11,160 bases of DNA from CAIXMG01 sp964550225 (GTDB lineage Bacteria; Patescibacteriota; Minisyncoccia; Phycocordibacterales; UBA1006): contig CAZJXT010000014.1 in NCBI GenBank assembly GCA_964550225.1, positions 1 through 11,160 of the forward strand, read 5' to 3'. Position numbers and translations under genes: made by a program. Position 1 is the stretch's first letter. The number at the start of each line of letters is the position of its first letter. This document shows, piece after piece, positions 4,633 to 10,487 of the stretch. The notes under the pieces were generated by a model. That model searched no databases, was not told where the DNA came from, and worked only from the letters and a program-made list of their open reading frames with translations.

Positions 4633-5078
4633 TATTTTATACCGTGTCCACATCCACAAGATCCATTTGCTGAACAGTCGGCACAGTCTTTGTGCCAAAA
4701 TCGACATACACTATATCGTCCACATCCAGAAAAGAGAACCGCTATCGTAGTTGCAAGGAGCATTAAATCAATTTCAGCTGCTGCAAATCCCATAGAAATT
4801 TTCACTTTGAATATTGCAACGATCATGATAATACCAAGAGCTGTTGCAAAGAATTTTGACCAATATCCGATGATAAGAGAAATTCCTCCGACAAGTTCAA
4901 TAAGTGCTACTACCCAGGTAATAAATGCACCAATTCCTAAAGATCCAAAGAATGCAACAGTTCCTTCCATGTTTGAAAGTTTTTGAGCTCCATGATAGAT
5001 AAAAATAGTTCCTGCAACAAGTCTGATAATAAATAATCCAAGAGCAGGAGAATGTAAATGTTTTCGAACAAGTTCCAT
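4632..5078 (-). CDS. DoxX-family membrane protein with Cys-rich tail
   Basis: This 148-aa protein has four predicted membrane helices (about 11-31, 49-70, 75-93, 103-118) and the DoxX signature: FIIRLVAGTIFIYHGAQKL, where the Arg and the HGxQKL motif are characteristic, and a second-half ALIELVGGISLIIG. DoxX proteins are integral membrane subunits of quinol- or thiol-linked redox systems in some bacteria; the substrate here is unknown. The C-terminus departs from the usual GPGRYSLD-type ending: it carries six cysteines (119, 125, 132, 135, 141, 143) and His129/His145, which could bind a metal or form disulfides (inference). ATG 5078 has no Shine-Dalgarno, and a promoter-like pair lies at 5113-5142. 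Confidence 0.85.
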   Translation of the reverse strand: MELVRKHLHSPALGLFIIRLVAGTIFIYHGAQKLSNMEGTVAFFGSLGIGAFITWVVALIELVGGISLIIGYWSKFFATALGIIMIVAIFKVKISMGFAAAEIDLMLLATTIAVLFSGCGRYSVCRFWHKDCADCSANGSCGCGHGIK

Positions 5079-5112
5079 ACAATGTTAATATTATTAAATG
5101 AATAATGTATTT

Positions 5113-5142
5113 AGTATAACCGATTCAATAATCTCATAGCAA
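5113..5142 (-). promoter_or_regulatory. Putative promoter of the DoxX gene
   Basis: On the minus strand TTGCTA (5137-5142), an 18-bp spacer and TATACT (5113-5118) sit 35 bp before the start codon. Confidence 0.45.
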
Positions 5143-5169
5143 GTCATATATTATTTTATTATCCACCAC

Positions 5170-5197
5170 TTGAATTTTTTTCAAAGTTTGCTATGAT
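5170..5197 (+). promoter_or_regulatory. Promoter of tRNA-Gly(UCC)
   Basis: TTGAAT (5170-5175), 16 bp and TATGAT (5192-5197) preceded by TGC, 22 bp before the tRNA. Confidence 0.6.
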
Positions 5198-5219
5198 AGG
5201 GAACACTGGTAACAGTCAT

Positions 5220-5293
5220 GCGGTGCTAGTTTAGTGGTAGAATAACTGCCTTCCAAGCAGTGGATAAGGGTTCGATTCCCTTGCGCCGCACCA
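5220..5293 (+). tRNA. tRNA-Gly (anticodon UCC)
   Basis: The cloverleaf has acceptor GCGGTGC/GCGCCGC (one T-G pair), D-stem GTTT/GAAT, anticodon stem ACTGC/GCAGT around CTTCCAA (anticodon TCC), T-arm AAGGG/CCCTT with the normal loop TTCGATT, and A73. CCA is encoded (5291-5293), the only such case among the four tRNAs here. Confidence 0.95.
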
Positions 5294-5299
5294 TTTCGC

Positions 5300-5329
5300 A
5301 AAAAACCTCCTATCTATAGGAGGTTTTTT
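5300..5329. terminator. Bidirectional terminator
   Basis: 14-bp perfect arms (AAAAAACCTCCTAT, 5300-5313, with 5316-5329) and a 2-nt loop, between tRNA-Gly(UCC) on + and the SWEET-like gene on -. Confidence 0.88.
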
Positions 5330-5335
5330 GTATAA

Positions 5336-5914
5336 TTACTTTTTAAATTTTTTAAACAACAACACATACAGACTCCCCACAGCAGTCATCAAAATCACTG
5401 GATAGAACCAAACGGCGAAGCCTGTATCATTTCCGATGAGTACCGCGATAAGATTAAGGACCGTTCCAGCAAAGAAGAATGTCCAAGCAAGAAAACTTTC
5501 ATTGTGTGAATTTTTCCAAACTTTTGCGATCGTAGGAATGTAACCGCTTACATATACCGAGAGATTCATGAGGAGCGCAACGAGTGCACTTCCAGAGAAA
5601 TACCAGACTATGAGACTTGCAAGGCAGATTGCAAATGAAATACGATCAGTCTTGGTCCATCCGCCAGATCCATAGGGAATTGCAAGGAGGAAGATAAGGG
5701 TGCAACCTACCGCATCAAGAATAGGGAACCAAACAGCTTCATGTGTTCCGGTGAGCTGTACGCTGAACGCGATGATGATAGTAGAGATTGACCAAATGAG
5801 CCAACTCGCACGACTCGGAACTGTTTTCTTTGCAAGAACTTCGTAGATATAGGGAATATATCCAATACTGATTAATATTCCTGCAATGAGTCCAATTATT
5901 TGTGGAGTATTCAT
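5336..5914 (-). CDS. PQ-loop/SemiSWEET-like multi-pass membrane protein
   Basis: This 192-aa protein consists almost entirely of membrane helices (about seven). Two related segments recall the PQ-loop repeat of the SWEET/PQ-loop transporter clan: GYIPYIYEVLAKKTVPSRAS near residue 18 and GYIPTIAKVWKNSHNESFLA in the second half, each following a helix and preceding a W-rich helix (SWLIWS, AWTFFF). The canonical PQ dipeptide is replaced by PY and PT. That suggests an internally duplicated transporter-like fold, but the substrate is unknown. The gene lies 52 bp downstream of hup with a hairpin between, and I see no clear promoter of its own. Family placement is moderate; the membrane topology is clear. 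Confidence 0.65.
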   Translation of the reverse strand: MNTPQIIGLIAGILISIGYIPYIYEVLAKKTVPSRASWLIWSISTIIIAFSVQLTGTHEAVWFPILDAVGCTLIFLLAIPYGSGGWTKTDRISFAICLASLIVWYFSGSALVALLMNLSVYVSGYIPTIAKVWKNSHNESFLAWTFFFAGTVLNLIAVLIGNDTGFAVWFYPVILMTAVGSLYVLLFKKFKK

Positions 5915-5930
5915 AAAAACAGTTTAACAT

Positions 5931-5956
5931 AAAAAACCATCGTATCCGATGATTTT
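5931..5956 (-). terminator. Likely terminator of hup
   Basis: The hairpin pairs CATCG with CGATG inside A6/T6 flanks (one mismatch), just after the hup stop. On - it ends in T6. Confidence 0.6.
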
Positions 5957-5966
5957 TTAGAAAAGA

Positions 5967-6239
5967 CTATTTTACAGCGTCTTTGAAAGCTTTTGCAGCT
6001 CGGAATTTTGGAACAGTAGTTGCTGGAACTTTAACTGTTTCACCTGTTTTAGGATTTCGTGCATCTCGAGCAGCTCGTTTTTTAGCTGAAAAGATTCCTA
6101 ATCCTGCAAGTGATACTTCATCTCCTTTTTTCAAAGTTGAGATAATTGAGTCAATAATCAATTGTACTACTTCTTCTGATTGTGTTTTTGTTCCACCGAT
6201 TTTAGCGTGGATTAACTCTGCGAGCATTGCTTTATTCAT
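5967..6239 (-). CDS. hup: HU-family histone-like DNA-binding protein
   Basis: This 90-aa protein is of standard HU length. It starts MNKAMLAELIHAKIGGTK and has the GDEVSLAGLGIFSAKKRAAR strand region, the RNPKTGE DNA-binding arm tip and VPKFRAAKAFKDAVK at the end, all typical of HU/IHF. HU dimers bend and compact DNA and are needed for origin function in several bacteria. The ATG at 6239 lacks a Shine-Dalgarno, and 14 bp upstream of it is a 28-bp perfect palindrome that may control expression. The gene is probably monocistronic, with an optional read-through into the SWEET-like gene. Confidence 0.96.
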   Translation of the reverse strand: MNKAMLAELIHAKIGGTKTQSEEVVQLIIDSIISTLKKGDEVSLAGLGIFSAKKRAARDARNPKTGETVKVPATTVPKFRAAKAFKDAVK

Positions 6240-6253
6240 AGAATATGATGAAC

Positions 6254-6281
6254 AAGAAATATATTGGCCAATATATTTCTT
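6254..6281. promoter_or_regulatory. 28-bp perfect palindrome in the hup leader
   Basis: Each half is AAGAAATATATTGG or its complement, with GGCC at the centre. It lies 15-42 bp upstream of the hup ATG. It could be an operator for a dimeric regulator, including HU itself, or an mRNA hairpin near the start codon. Confidence 0.6.
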
Positions 6282-6284
6282 TAA

Positions 6285-6356
6285 ATTATAGGTAACTAAT
6301 AATTGCTAAGCTTAGCTGTTTGGTCTTTTTTGATTACCAAAAGCCAAATCATTATA
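6285..6356 (-). promoter_or_regulatory. hup upstream region with two -10-like elements and hairpins
   Basis: TATAAT occurs on the minus strand at 6285-6290 and 6351-6356, neither with a convincing -35. Between them are a perfect 12-bp palindrome GCTAAGCTTAGC (6305-6316) and a TTTGGT/ACCAAA inverted repeat (6319-6341). If the distal element is used, the leader is about 100 nt and highly structured. Confidence 0.4.
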
Positions 6357-6417
6357 CCACAAGGGTTTTTAGGGGGGGTACCTTGACTAAGTTTTATTTA
6401 TATTGTTTTTATTAAAA

Positions 6418-6447
6418 ATAAAACCCTTTGGTTTTAGAGGGTTTTAT
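6418..6447 (-). terminator. Terminator of rny
   Basis: 10-bp arms ATAAAACCCT/AGGGTTTTAT (6418-6427/6438-6447) overlap the rny stop codon and are followed on - by TTTTTAAT. Confidence 0.7.
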
Positions 6448-7970
6448 CTCGCAAATTCAATGATACGATTTTCTCGGATTACAGTAATTTTAATTTCACC
6501 TGGATAACGTAATTCTTGTTGAATGCGTATTGCCATATCGCGAGCTGTTTTTCGTGCTTGTACATCGTTGATCATGTTCGGACTTACAAAGACTCGAATT
6601 TCACGTCCCGCAGCAAGAGCATATGATTTTTCAACCCCGTGGAATGTATTTACTACTGCCTCCAATTCGCGTAATCGTTTCAAATAATTTTCAAGAGTGT
6701 CACGACGTGCTCCTGGGCGCGCACCGGAAATCTTGTCACATACTTGGACGATAACTGCTTCGATGGTTTCATGAGGCCAATCATCGTGATGTGATTTCAT
6801 GGCGGTAATCACACGAGGATCAACACCAAATTTTTCAAGGATACGCATACCAATTTCAATATGAGTTCCTTCAACATCATGATCGAGTGCTTTTCCGATA
6901 TCGTGAACGAGTCCTGCAATTTTTGCGATAACGGGATCCGCGCCAAGTTCTGTGGCAAGCATTTCACACATATGAGCCACCTCGATACTATGTTGAAGTA
7001 CATTTTGACCATAGGAGGTTCGAAAATGTAATCGTCCTAAGATTGCAATCACGCGAGGATCAAGTGTGTAAATCCCTAATGCATGAACGGCCTCTTCTCC
7101 AGATTTTTTAATGATATCATTGATATCATTTTTTGCTTTTTCAAAAAATTCTTCAATTTTTGCCGGTTGAATACGGCCGTCTTTAATCAAGTTTTCAAGA
7201 GCAACTCGTGCGATTTGTCGTCGTACGGGGTCAAATGAAGAAATAATAATTTCGTCAGGGGATTCATCAATGATGAGTTCAACCCCTGTAATACGTTCAA
7301 AGGTTCGAATATTGCGACCTTCTTTACCAATAATTTTTCCTTTAATATCTTCACTAGGAATAGGAACAGCGGTTACCGTGGCTTCACTGGCGGTAGAACT
7401 TGCCAAGCGTTCGATAATATTCATGAGAATACTCTGGGCTTGGTGTTTATATTTTTCTTCACCAAATATTTCAAGTTTTCGCAATCGTACCATTAAATCT
7501 TCGGTATATTTTTCCTCGGCATCACGAAACATTTTTTCGCGTGCTTCTTCATGAGTCATTCCAGCAAGAGTAATAAGCTGAGATTGTTGTTCGGCAAGGG
7601 TTTCAGTGATGCGATCTTTGAGATTGCGAACCTCTTCGATTTTCTTTTTCAAATCATCGAATTGCTGATCGAGATCGGCTTGGCGTGTATCAAGAATACT
7701 TTCTTTTTTTACAAAGAAATCTTTTGTTTTTTTAAACTCTAATTCATGTTCACGTTCAGTGCTTCGTAATTCTTCCATGCGTAATTCTACACGTCGTTCA
7801 GCGTCCTCGATAATTCGAGTTGCGTCTTCACGAGCACGCAACAACATTTCTTTTACATCGGTTTCAAGAGATCGTTTTTGGAATCGTGCGACTACCTGAC
7901 GAATGATATACCCAATAGTAATTCCAAAAAAGAAAGCACCGACCGTGATTACAAGGGTAATCGTGGTCAT
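6444..7970 (-). CDS. rny: Ribonuclease Y
   Basis: This 508-aa membrane-anchored endoribonuclease is thought to start decay of many mRNAs, close to the ~520-aa family length. Domains in order: one N-terminal membrane helix (about 3-24), a long charged coiled coil (about 30-160), a KH RNA-binding domain with the GxxG loop in IIGKEGRNIRTFE (about 213-225), and an HD domain with LVHDIGKALDHD (about 354-365) and SHHDDWP. The ending YPGEIKITVIRE is family-typical. I chose ATG 7970 over the in-frame TTG at 7979 because the only purine-rich site, AAGG, is at a suitable distance from the ATG but abuts the TTG. RNase Y replaces RNase E here as the likely decay-initiating nuclease. Confidence 0.95.
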   Translation of the reverse strand: MTTITLVITVGAFFFGITIGYIIRQVVARFQKRSLETDVKEMLLRAREDATRIIEDAERRVELRMEELRSTEREHELEFKKTKDFFVKKESILDTRQADLDQQFDDLKKKIEEVRNLKDRITETLAEQQSQLITLAGMTHEEAREKMFRDAEEKYTEDLMVRLRKLEIFGEEKYKHQAQSILMNIIERLASSTASEATVTAVPIPSEDIKGKIIGKEGRNIRTFERITGVELIIDESPDEIIISSFDPVRRQIARVALENLIKDGRIQPAKIEEFFEKAKNDINDIIKKSGEEAVHALGIYTLDPRVIAILGRLHFRTSYGQNVLQHSIEVAHMCEMLATELGADPVIAKIAGLVHDIGKALDHDVEGTHIEIGMRILEKFGVDPRVITAMKSHHDDWPHETIEAVIVQVCDKISGARPGARRDTLENYLKRLRELEAVVNTFHGVEKSYALAAGREIRVFVSPNMINDVQARKTARDMAIRIQQELRYPGEIKITVIRENRIIEFAR

Positions 7971-7985
7971 AAGTTTCAAAACCTT

Positions 7986-8019
7986 ATTCGTTTCTCTTTT
8001 AGGAAAAAAAGAAACGAAT
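7986..8019. repeat. Inverted repeat in the rny leader
   Basis: 10-bp perfect arms ATTCGTTTCT (7986-7995) and its complement (8010-8019) lie 16 bp upstream of the rny ATG, with further T/A pairing inside. It is a probable 5'-UTR hairpin that could stabilise or regulate the transcript; a terminator role seems unlikely because rny follows it directly. Confidence 0.5.
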
Positions 8020-8114
8020 TTGGTTGGTAATTAAAAATAAATGAGAAAATAAAATCATAACGGTCATATTTTTCTCAATTTCACCATATCACATAAAAAT
8101 AGGGTTGTACAGAA

Positions 8115-8142
8115 ATAAAAACTGCCCACGAAATGTGGGCAG
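8115..8142 (-). terminator. Terminator of the DUF4230 gene
   Basis: 8-bp GC-rich arms CTGCCCAC/GTGGGCAG (8122-8129/8135-8142) with a 5-nt loop; on - the stem is followed by TTTTTATTT. Confidence 0.85.
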
Positions 8143-8164
8143 GGCAATAGGAGAATGAAAAGAA

Positions 8165-8785
8165 TTATTGATCTTGAAAATCAAGAGGTCTTTCTGGAAA
8201 AATCACAGAAACGTTTTGTCCAGTTAGTGAAAGAGTTGTAATCATTGCTTCTCGAATTTGGTTTTTTGCCAGAGCTAATTTATTAACATCTTGTGAAGCT
8301 GATAATTTTCCCTCGGTGTAAGCTTCGCCTTGCACAGTTACAAGCGCTTCGTTACCTTCCAAAACAGCAAGACCATTTTTTTCGGTCACGTGCATTCCTT
8401 TGAGGTTTAATTCGTAGGAAAGTAGTTTTGGTTCTGGAAGATATACCGTTACCAAGTTTTCGTGAGTAGTGATTTTGAAATCACTACTATCAAGTTTGCA
8501 TCCATACTTTGCAGTATAGGGAACACTAACAGTAATAGTTCGTTCAGCAACAAAGTTTTTCAACATGTCAAGAATACCAGACTCGGCAACTTTTGTTGAA
8601 AACGTGTGATTCAGAATCCCTTTGGATTCTACAGTTGCCATCTCGGCAATTTTCCGTACCACCGATTCATTAATCGTAGTGGTTTTAATTGTTTCACCGG
8701 TGCTGAATTTTCCGTAGAAATATGCTCCGATAATACAACCGATTACTGCAATTGCTCCGATAAGAGCAGAATAAAACTTTGTCAT
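8165..8785 (-). CDS. DUF4230-family membrane-anchored protein
   Basis: This 206-aa protein has one N-terminal membrane helix (about 5-24, ALIGAIAVIGCIIGAYFYG) and an extracytoplasmic or cytoplasmic beta-rich domain. The layout resembles DUF4230 proteins: a short anchor, an IAEMATVESKG segment, a strand-rich core with TVSVPYTAKYGCKLDSSDFKI and VTVYLPEPKLL, then a C-terminal helical stretch ending near VIFPERP. No function is established for the family. The frame extends to an ATG at 8827, but the -10 of the only good promoter overlaps that ATG. Transcription would therefore begin downstream of it, so ATG 8785 (MTKFYSALIG) is the likely start. Confidence 0.75.
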   Translation of the reverse strand: MTKFYSALIGAIAVIGCIIGAYFYGKFSTGETIKTTTINESVVRKIAEMATVESKGILNHTFSTKVAESGILDMLKNFVAERTITVSVPYTAKYGCKLDSSDFKITTHENLVTVYLPEPKLLSYELNLKGMHVTEKNGLAVLEGNEALVTVQGEAYTEGKLSASQDVNKLALAKNQIREAMITTLSLTGQNVSVIFPERPLDFQDQ

Positions 8786-8815
8786 AGGTTTATGGGGTTT
8801 TGTGAAAGAATATAT

Positions 8816-8846
8816 ATTATATAACATATTTATTATATAAAGTCAA
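8816..8846 (-). promoter_or_regulatory. Promoter of the DUF4230 gene
   Basis: On the minus strand TTGACT (8841-8846) is followed by TATATA at 17 bp (8818-8823) or TATAAT at 19 bp (8816-8821). Initiation near 8810 gives a leader of about 25 nt. Confidence 0.65.
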
Positions 8847-8865
8847 GTATTTTGATAAACATAAC

Positions 8866-8894
8866 TTGACAAATATATATAAATATGCTATACT
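8866..8894 (+). promoter_or_regulatory. Strong promoter of the lipoprotein gene
   Basis: TTGACA (8866-8871), a 17-bp spacer and TATACT (8889-8894) preceded by TGC: a consensus -35 plus an extended -10, the best promoter in the window. Initiation near 8901 gives a ~45-nt leader with a small CCGG...CCGG hairpin. Confidence 0.8.
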
Positions 8895-8946
8895 CGTATA
8901 GAACAAATCCGGGGGCTCCGGTATATACAAACGCCCAATTTGAAAA

Positions 8947-9639
8947 ATGAAAAATATTTCTTTGGCCATAATCGCGATCTTGGCAATCGCAATGACTTCT
9001 TGTAATACTAATCCAATCGGAGGTTCTGTGATCGATAGTCATTCTAAGAATTGGCAAACACCAACCAGTCAAATGGTTTTCGAAGGTGTTGTGAAAACAG
9101 CGATCATTGACCACGAGATGATTGCCACTGATTTAGTTATTGGAGGTATCTCATCCGCAAAAGGTTATGATTCAATTTATGCTTATGTAGCAGATAGTGA
9201 TTACAAAATGGCAGTAGCCATGAATGATGCTATTATACGCGGGTACAAACTACGTGTACATATGGTTGAAAGATGGTACTGGTTTCGTTTTAGAATGCGT
9301 ATTATTGATTATTCTATAATCACCAATACTGTTCAAAAAACAAAAACAAAACCGGATACTGAGAGTCGTGAGACGATCAAGCCAAAAAAACGTATTCGTA
9401 AATACGTACCTGCACCAGTGCCGGTAGTTGTGCCAACACAACCATGTTGTTGCGAAACGGTTACTATCAATGGAAACATCAATATTACTGTGGTAGATCA
9501 GGAAGAAAAGCAAAAATCTTGCATAGAACCTGAAAGAAAGACTACTTCTCCCGAAGAAAAAATCTTTCTTAAAAACCCAAACCGTAATTTGGCACCTCCT
9601 TTGAAACAAAAAGAACCAATGACATATCCGTGGAATTAA
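8947..9639 (+). CDS. Putative lipoprotein, 230 aa, function unknown
   Basis: The N-terminus MKNISLAIIAILAIAMTSC has the positive start, hydrophobic core and terminal Cys19 of a lipoprotein signal (lipobox MTSC, a loose match), so the mature protein is probably lipid-anchored outside the membrane. The middle part (about 40-125) looks globular: GVVKTAIIDHEMIATDLVIGG, then an Arg- and Trp-rich strand pair around VERWYWFRFRMRI. Residues 125-230 look disordered and repeat-like: a Lys-rich run, a VPAPVPVVVPTQP-like proline stretch, CCCE, a TINGNINITVV strand and a charged tail. I recognise no family. The gene has the strongest promoter in the window, stands alone on + between minus-strand genes, and ends at a strong terminator, which suggests a highly expressed surface protein. 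Confidence 0.75.
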   Translation: MKNISLAIIAILAIAMTSCNTNPIGGSVIDSHSKNWQTPTSQMVFEGVVKTAIIDHEMIATDLVIGGISSAKGYDSIYAYVADSDYKMAVAMNDAIIRGYKLRVHMVERWYWFRFRMRIIDYSIITNTVQKTKTKPDTESRETIKPKKRIRKYVPAPVPVVVPTQPCCCETVTINGNINITVVDQEEKQKSCIEPERKTTSPEEKIFLKNPNRNLAPPLKQKEPMTYPWN

Positions 9640-9661
9640 TTTCGCACGGAGTCAACCTTCT

Positions 9662-9693
9662 CCCTCTCGATGTGATATCGAGGGGGTTTTTTT
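9662..9693 (+). terminator. Terminator of the lipoprotein gene
   Basis: 10-bp stem (9662-9671/9677-9686, CCCTCTCGAT pairing with ATCGAGGGGG, one T-G pair) followed by T7. Confidence 0.88.
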
Positions 9694-9701
9694 GCGCAAA
9701 A

Positions 9702-9726
9702 ATAAAACACCTACAGGGTGTTTTAT
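9702..9726 (-). terminator. Terminator of clpP
   Basis: 10-bp arms ATAAAACACC/GGTGTTTTAT (9702-9711/9717-9726) cover the clpP stop codon; the minus-strand sequence after the stem is T-rich. Confidence 0.7.
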
Positions 9727-10307
9727 CGTTTCGTAATAACTTTATCTACAATCCCATATTTTACACTTTCATTCGCTGACATCCAGTAATCACGATCAGC
9801 ATCTTTTTTAATAGTATCAAGTGGTTTGCCGGTATTTTCTGCGAGCATTTTATACAAAGTATCTCGAGTTTTTAAAATATGTTCAGCTTGAATGGCAATA
9901 TCAGAGGCTTGTCCTTCAGCTCCTCCTAGTGGTTGATGAATCATGACTTCAGCATTAGGTAAAATAAATCGTTTCCCTTTTTCTCCGCATGACAGAATCA
10001 TTGCTCCCATACTTGCAGCCATTCCGATACATACCGTAGAAACGTGAGGCTTGATAAAATTCATCGTGTCGATAATTGCCATTCCTGCAGAAACAGATCC
10101 TCCTGGTGAATTGATATAGAGCGTAATGTCTTTCTTGTCATCATCATGGGCAAGAAAAATGAGTTGTGCAATGACAAGATTTGCCATGTCAGCATCGATG
10201 CCTCCACCAATGAAAATAATACGTTCTTTTAAGAGTCGTGAATAAATATCGTAGGCTCGTTCCCCGAGCGATGTTTTTTCTAAAACGGTTGGTACTAAAT
10301 ATGACAT
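9723..10307 (-). CDS. clpP: ATP-dependent Clp protease proteolytic subunit
   Basis: This 194-aa protein is full length for ClpP, the serine protease that forms a tetradecameric barrel and degrades proteins fed by ClpX or ClpC. The triad is visible: Ser99 in GMAASMGA, His124 in VMIHQPLGGA, and the Asp in the DRD at 171-173 (Asp173 by family spacing). INSPGGSVSAGMAI (65-78) forms the oxyanion region, and the end NESVKYGIVDKVI is typical. The N-terminus (MSYLVPTVLEKTSLGERAYDIYSRLL) is standard. It follows tig on the same strand, the classical tig-clpP order, but a large palindromic element separates them. clpX is not next to it within the window. Confidence 0.97.
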   Translation of the reverse strand: MSYLVPTVLEKTSLGERAYDIYSRLLKERIIFIGGGIDADMANLVIAQLIFLAHDDDKKDITLYINSPGGSVSAGMAIIDTMNFIKPHVSTVCIGMAASMGAMILSCGEKGKRFILPNAEVMIHQPLGGAEGQASDIAIQAEHILKTRDTLYKMLAENTGKPLDTIKKDADRDYWMSANESVKYGIVDKVITKR

Positions 10308-10348
10308 ATGTGAAACTATATCATAAATAATAAAAACATCATCTTTTT

Positions 10349-10467
10349 AAAACTCCCCGCCTCGTTCCTCGGCACCCCCTCTTGGTAAGAGGGGGCTACC
10401 CAAATTTAGATTTTGCAGGAACGAGTACCCCTCCTCTTACTAAGAGGAGGGGCTAGGGGTGGAGTTT
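10349..10467. repeat. Nested GC-rich palindromic element between tig and clpP
   Basis: Hairpin A (10375-10383/10387-10395, CCCCCTCTT and complement) is enclosed by a 9-bp inverted repeat CTCGTTCCT/AGGAACGAG (10361-10369/10417-10425). Hairpin B has perfect 11-bp arms (10428-10438/10442-10452). AAACTCC/GGAGTTT (10350-10356/10461-10467) closes the whole. The composition is far more GC-rich than the surroundings. It resembles mobile REP/MITE-type intergenic palindromes, and its left end could act as the tig terminator. Confidence 0.7.
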
Positions 10468-10485
10468 GGGCGGGCGGGCGGGGGG
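10468..10485 (+). other. G-quadruplex-forming sequence
   Basis: GGGCGGGCGGGCGGGGGG fits the four-run G3+ motif with 1-nt loops. It sits on the + strand 2 bp beyond the tig stop codon; the tig mRNA carries the C-rich complement. Confidence 0.75.
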
Positions 10486-10487
10486 TG

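Noticed and set aside
5159..5167. TTATCCACC as another DnaA box
   Set aside because: Isolated one-mismatch match with no partner boxes or AT-rich unwinding stretch of note.
6372..6378. G7 run between hup and rny
   Set aside because: A single run without further G-tracts or pairing partner; no function visible.
10305..10317. GTGAAAC half-site just upstream of clpP
   Set aside because: Only half of a parS site and 6.6 kb from the cluster; consistent with chance.
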